Assembly (NCBI RefSeq): GCF_003970795.1
Contig: NZ_RWKW01000005.1
Coordinates: 1-64,000, forward strand
Length of the DNA stretch: 64,000 nucleotides
Source of the DNA: Aquibium carbonis
GTDB lineage: Bacteria > Pseudomonadota > Alphaproteobacteria > Rhizobiales > Rhizobiaceae
Reading direction: 5' to 3'
Shown here: positions 63,979 through 64,000 of the stretch, piece after piece
How the letters are laid out: every line of letters begins with the position of its first letter
How positions within the stretch are numbered: position 1 is the first letter of the stretch
Translations under genes and position numbers: made by a program
Notes under the pieces: model-generated
The model's database searches: none
The model's input: the letters and a program-made list of their open reading frames with translations, nothing else
Told to the model about the DNA's origin: nothing

Positions 63979-64000
63979 TGGGAAACTCCTTTTCCCGTCG

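Overview
The window is a gene-dense, GC-rich chromosomal stretch from an alphaproteobacterium of the order Hyphomicrobiales (Rhizobiales). It looks most like the Phyllobacteriaceae/Mesorhizobium neighbourhood. The evidence is the gene content: a Rieske-type petABC operon, a BA14K-family protein, DUF1127, DUF1059 and DUF502 genes, an ExoD homologue, the NAGGN osmolyte operon, and a leader-controlled leuA. No rRNA, tRNA, insertion sequence, integrase or CRISPR array was seen. It reads as core genome with a few accessory insertions.

Layout. 1-2.9 kb: leuA behind a probably leaderless leu leader peptide, then an alpha/beta hydrolase. 2.9-8.6 kb: membrane adenylate cyclase, a tail-anchored unknown, metallophosphoesterase, Nudix hydrolase, glutathionyl-hydroquinone reductase and a GNAT. 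8.6-15.5 kb: a four-gene MoxR/DUF58/BatA-like operon on the minus strand. 15.6-18.2 kb: DUF1285, CoA pyrophosphatase and CCA-adding enzyme, translationally coupled. 18.3-20.5 kb: DUF1059, hemF, a small unknown and trmL. 20.6-25.1 kb: a candidate mini-ORF leader, two tandem ABC exporters and a small conserved gene. 25.3-28.1 kb: petABC with a clear terminator. 28.4-31.5 kb: apt, PilZ, two MaoC-fold proteins, and a Crp/Fnr regulator with a DUF2892 protein. 31.5-31.9 kb: a GNAT pseudogene. 32-36.4 kb: ychF, exoD-like, a proteasome-type Ntn hydrolase, pth and rplY.

36.6-41.4 kb: DUF502, DUF1127, LysR, a hydroxynitrile-lyase-like cupin, a fosmidomycin-resistance-type MFS pump and an AraC regulator. 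41.4-43.1 kb: rhodanese and ChrA. 43.1-51.6 kb: diguanylate cyclase, prs, a lipoprotein, an M24-fold protein, pgeF, a glycosyltransferase on the opposite strand that splits the pgeF/methyltransferase/lgt array, then ubiK. 51.9-57.7 kb: YbjN, CsaA and the NAGGN operon asnO-ngg-M42, with a consensus EcfG general-stress promoter. 57.8-61.7 kb: a marR-response regulator-kinase operon divergent from ilvE. 61.8-64 kb: an MBL hydrolase, BA14K and two cold-shock proteins.

How the genes work together. Branched-chain amino acid synthesis is represented at both ends (leuA, ilvE). The envelope and stress themes are osmolyte synthesis, MoxR chaperone-type proteins, drug and chromate export, and two nucleotide-second-messenger enzymes. 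The items most worth a second look are the proteasome-type peptidase with Thr1, Asp17 and Lys33 spacing intact, the leader peptides, the EcfG-type promoter before the NAGGN operon, and the doubly interrupted GNAT gene.
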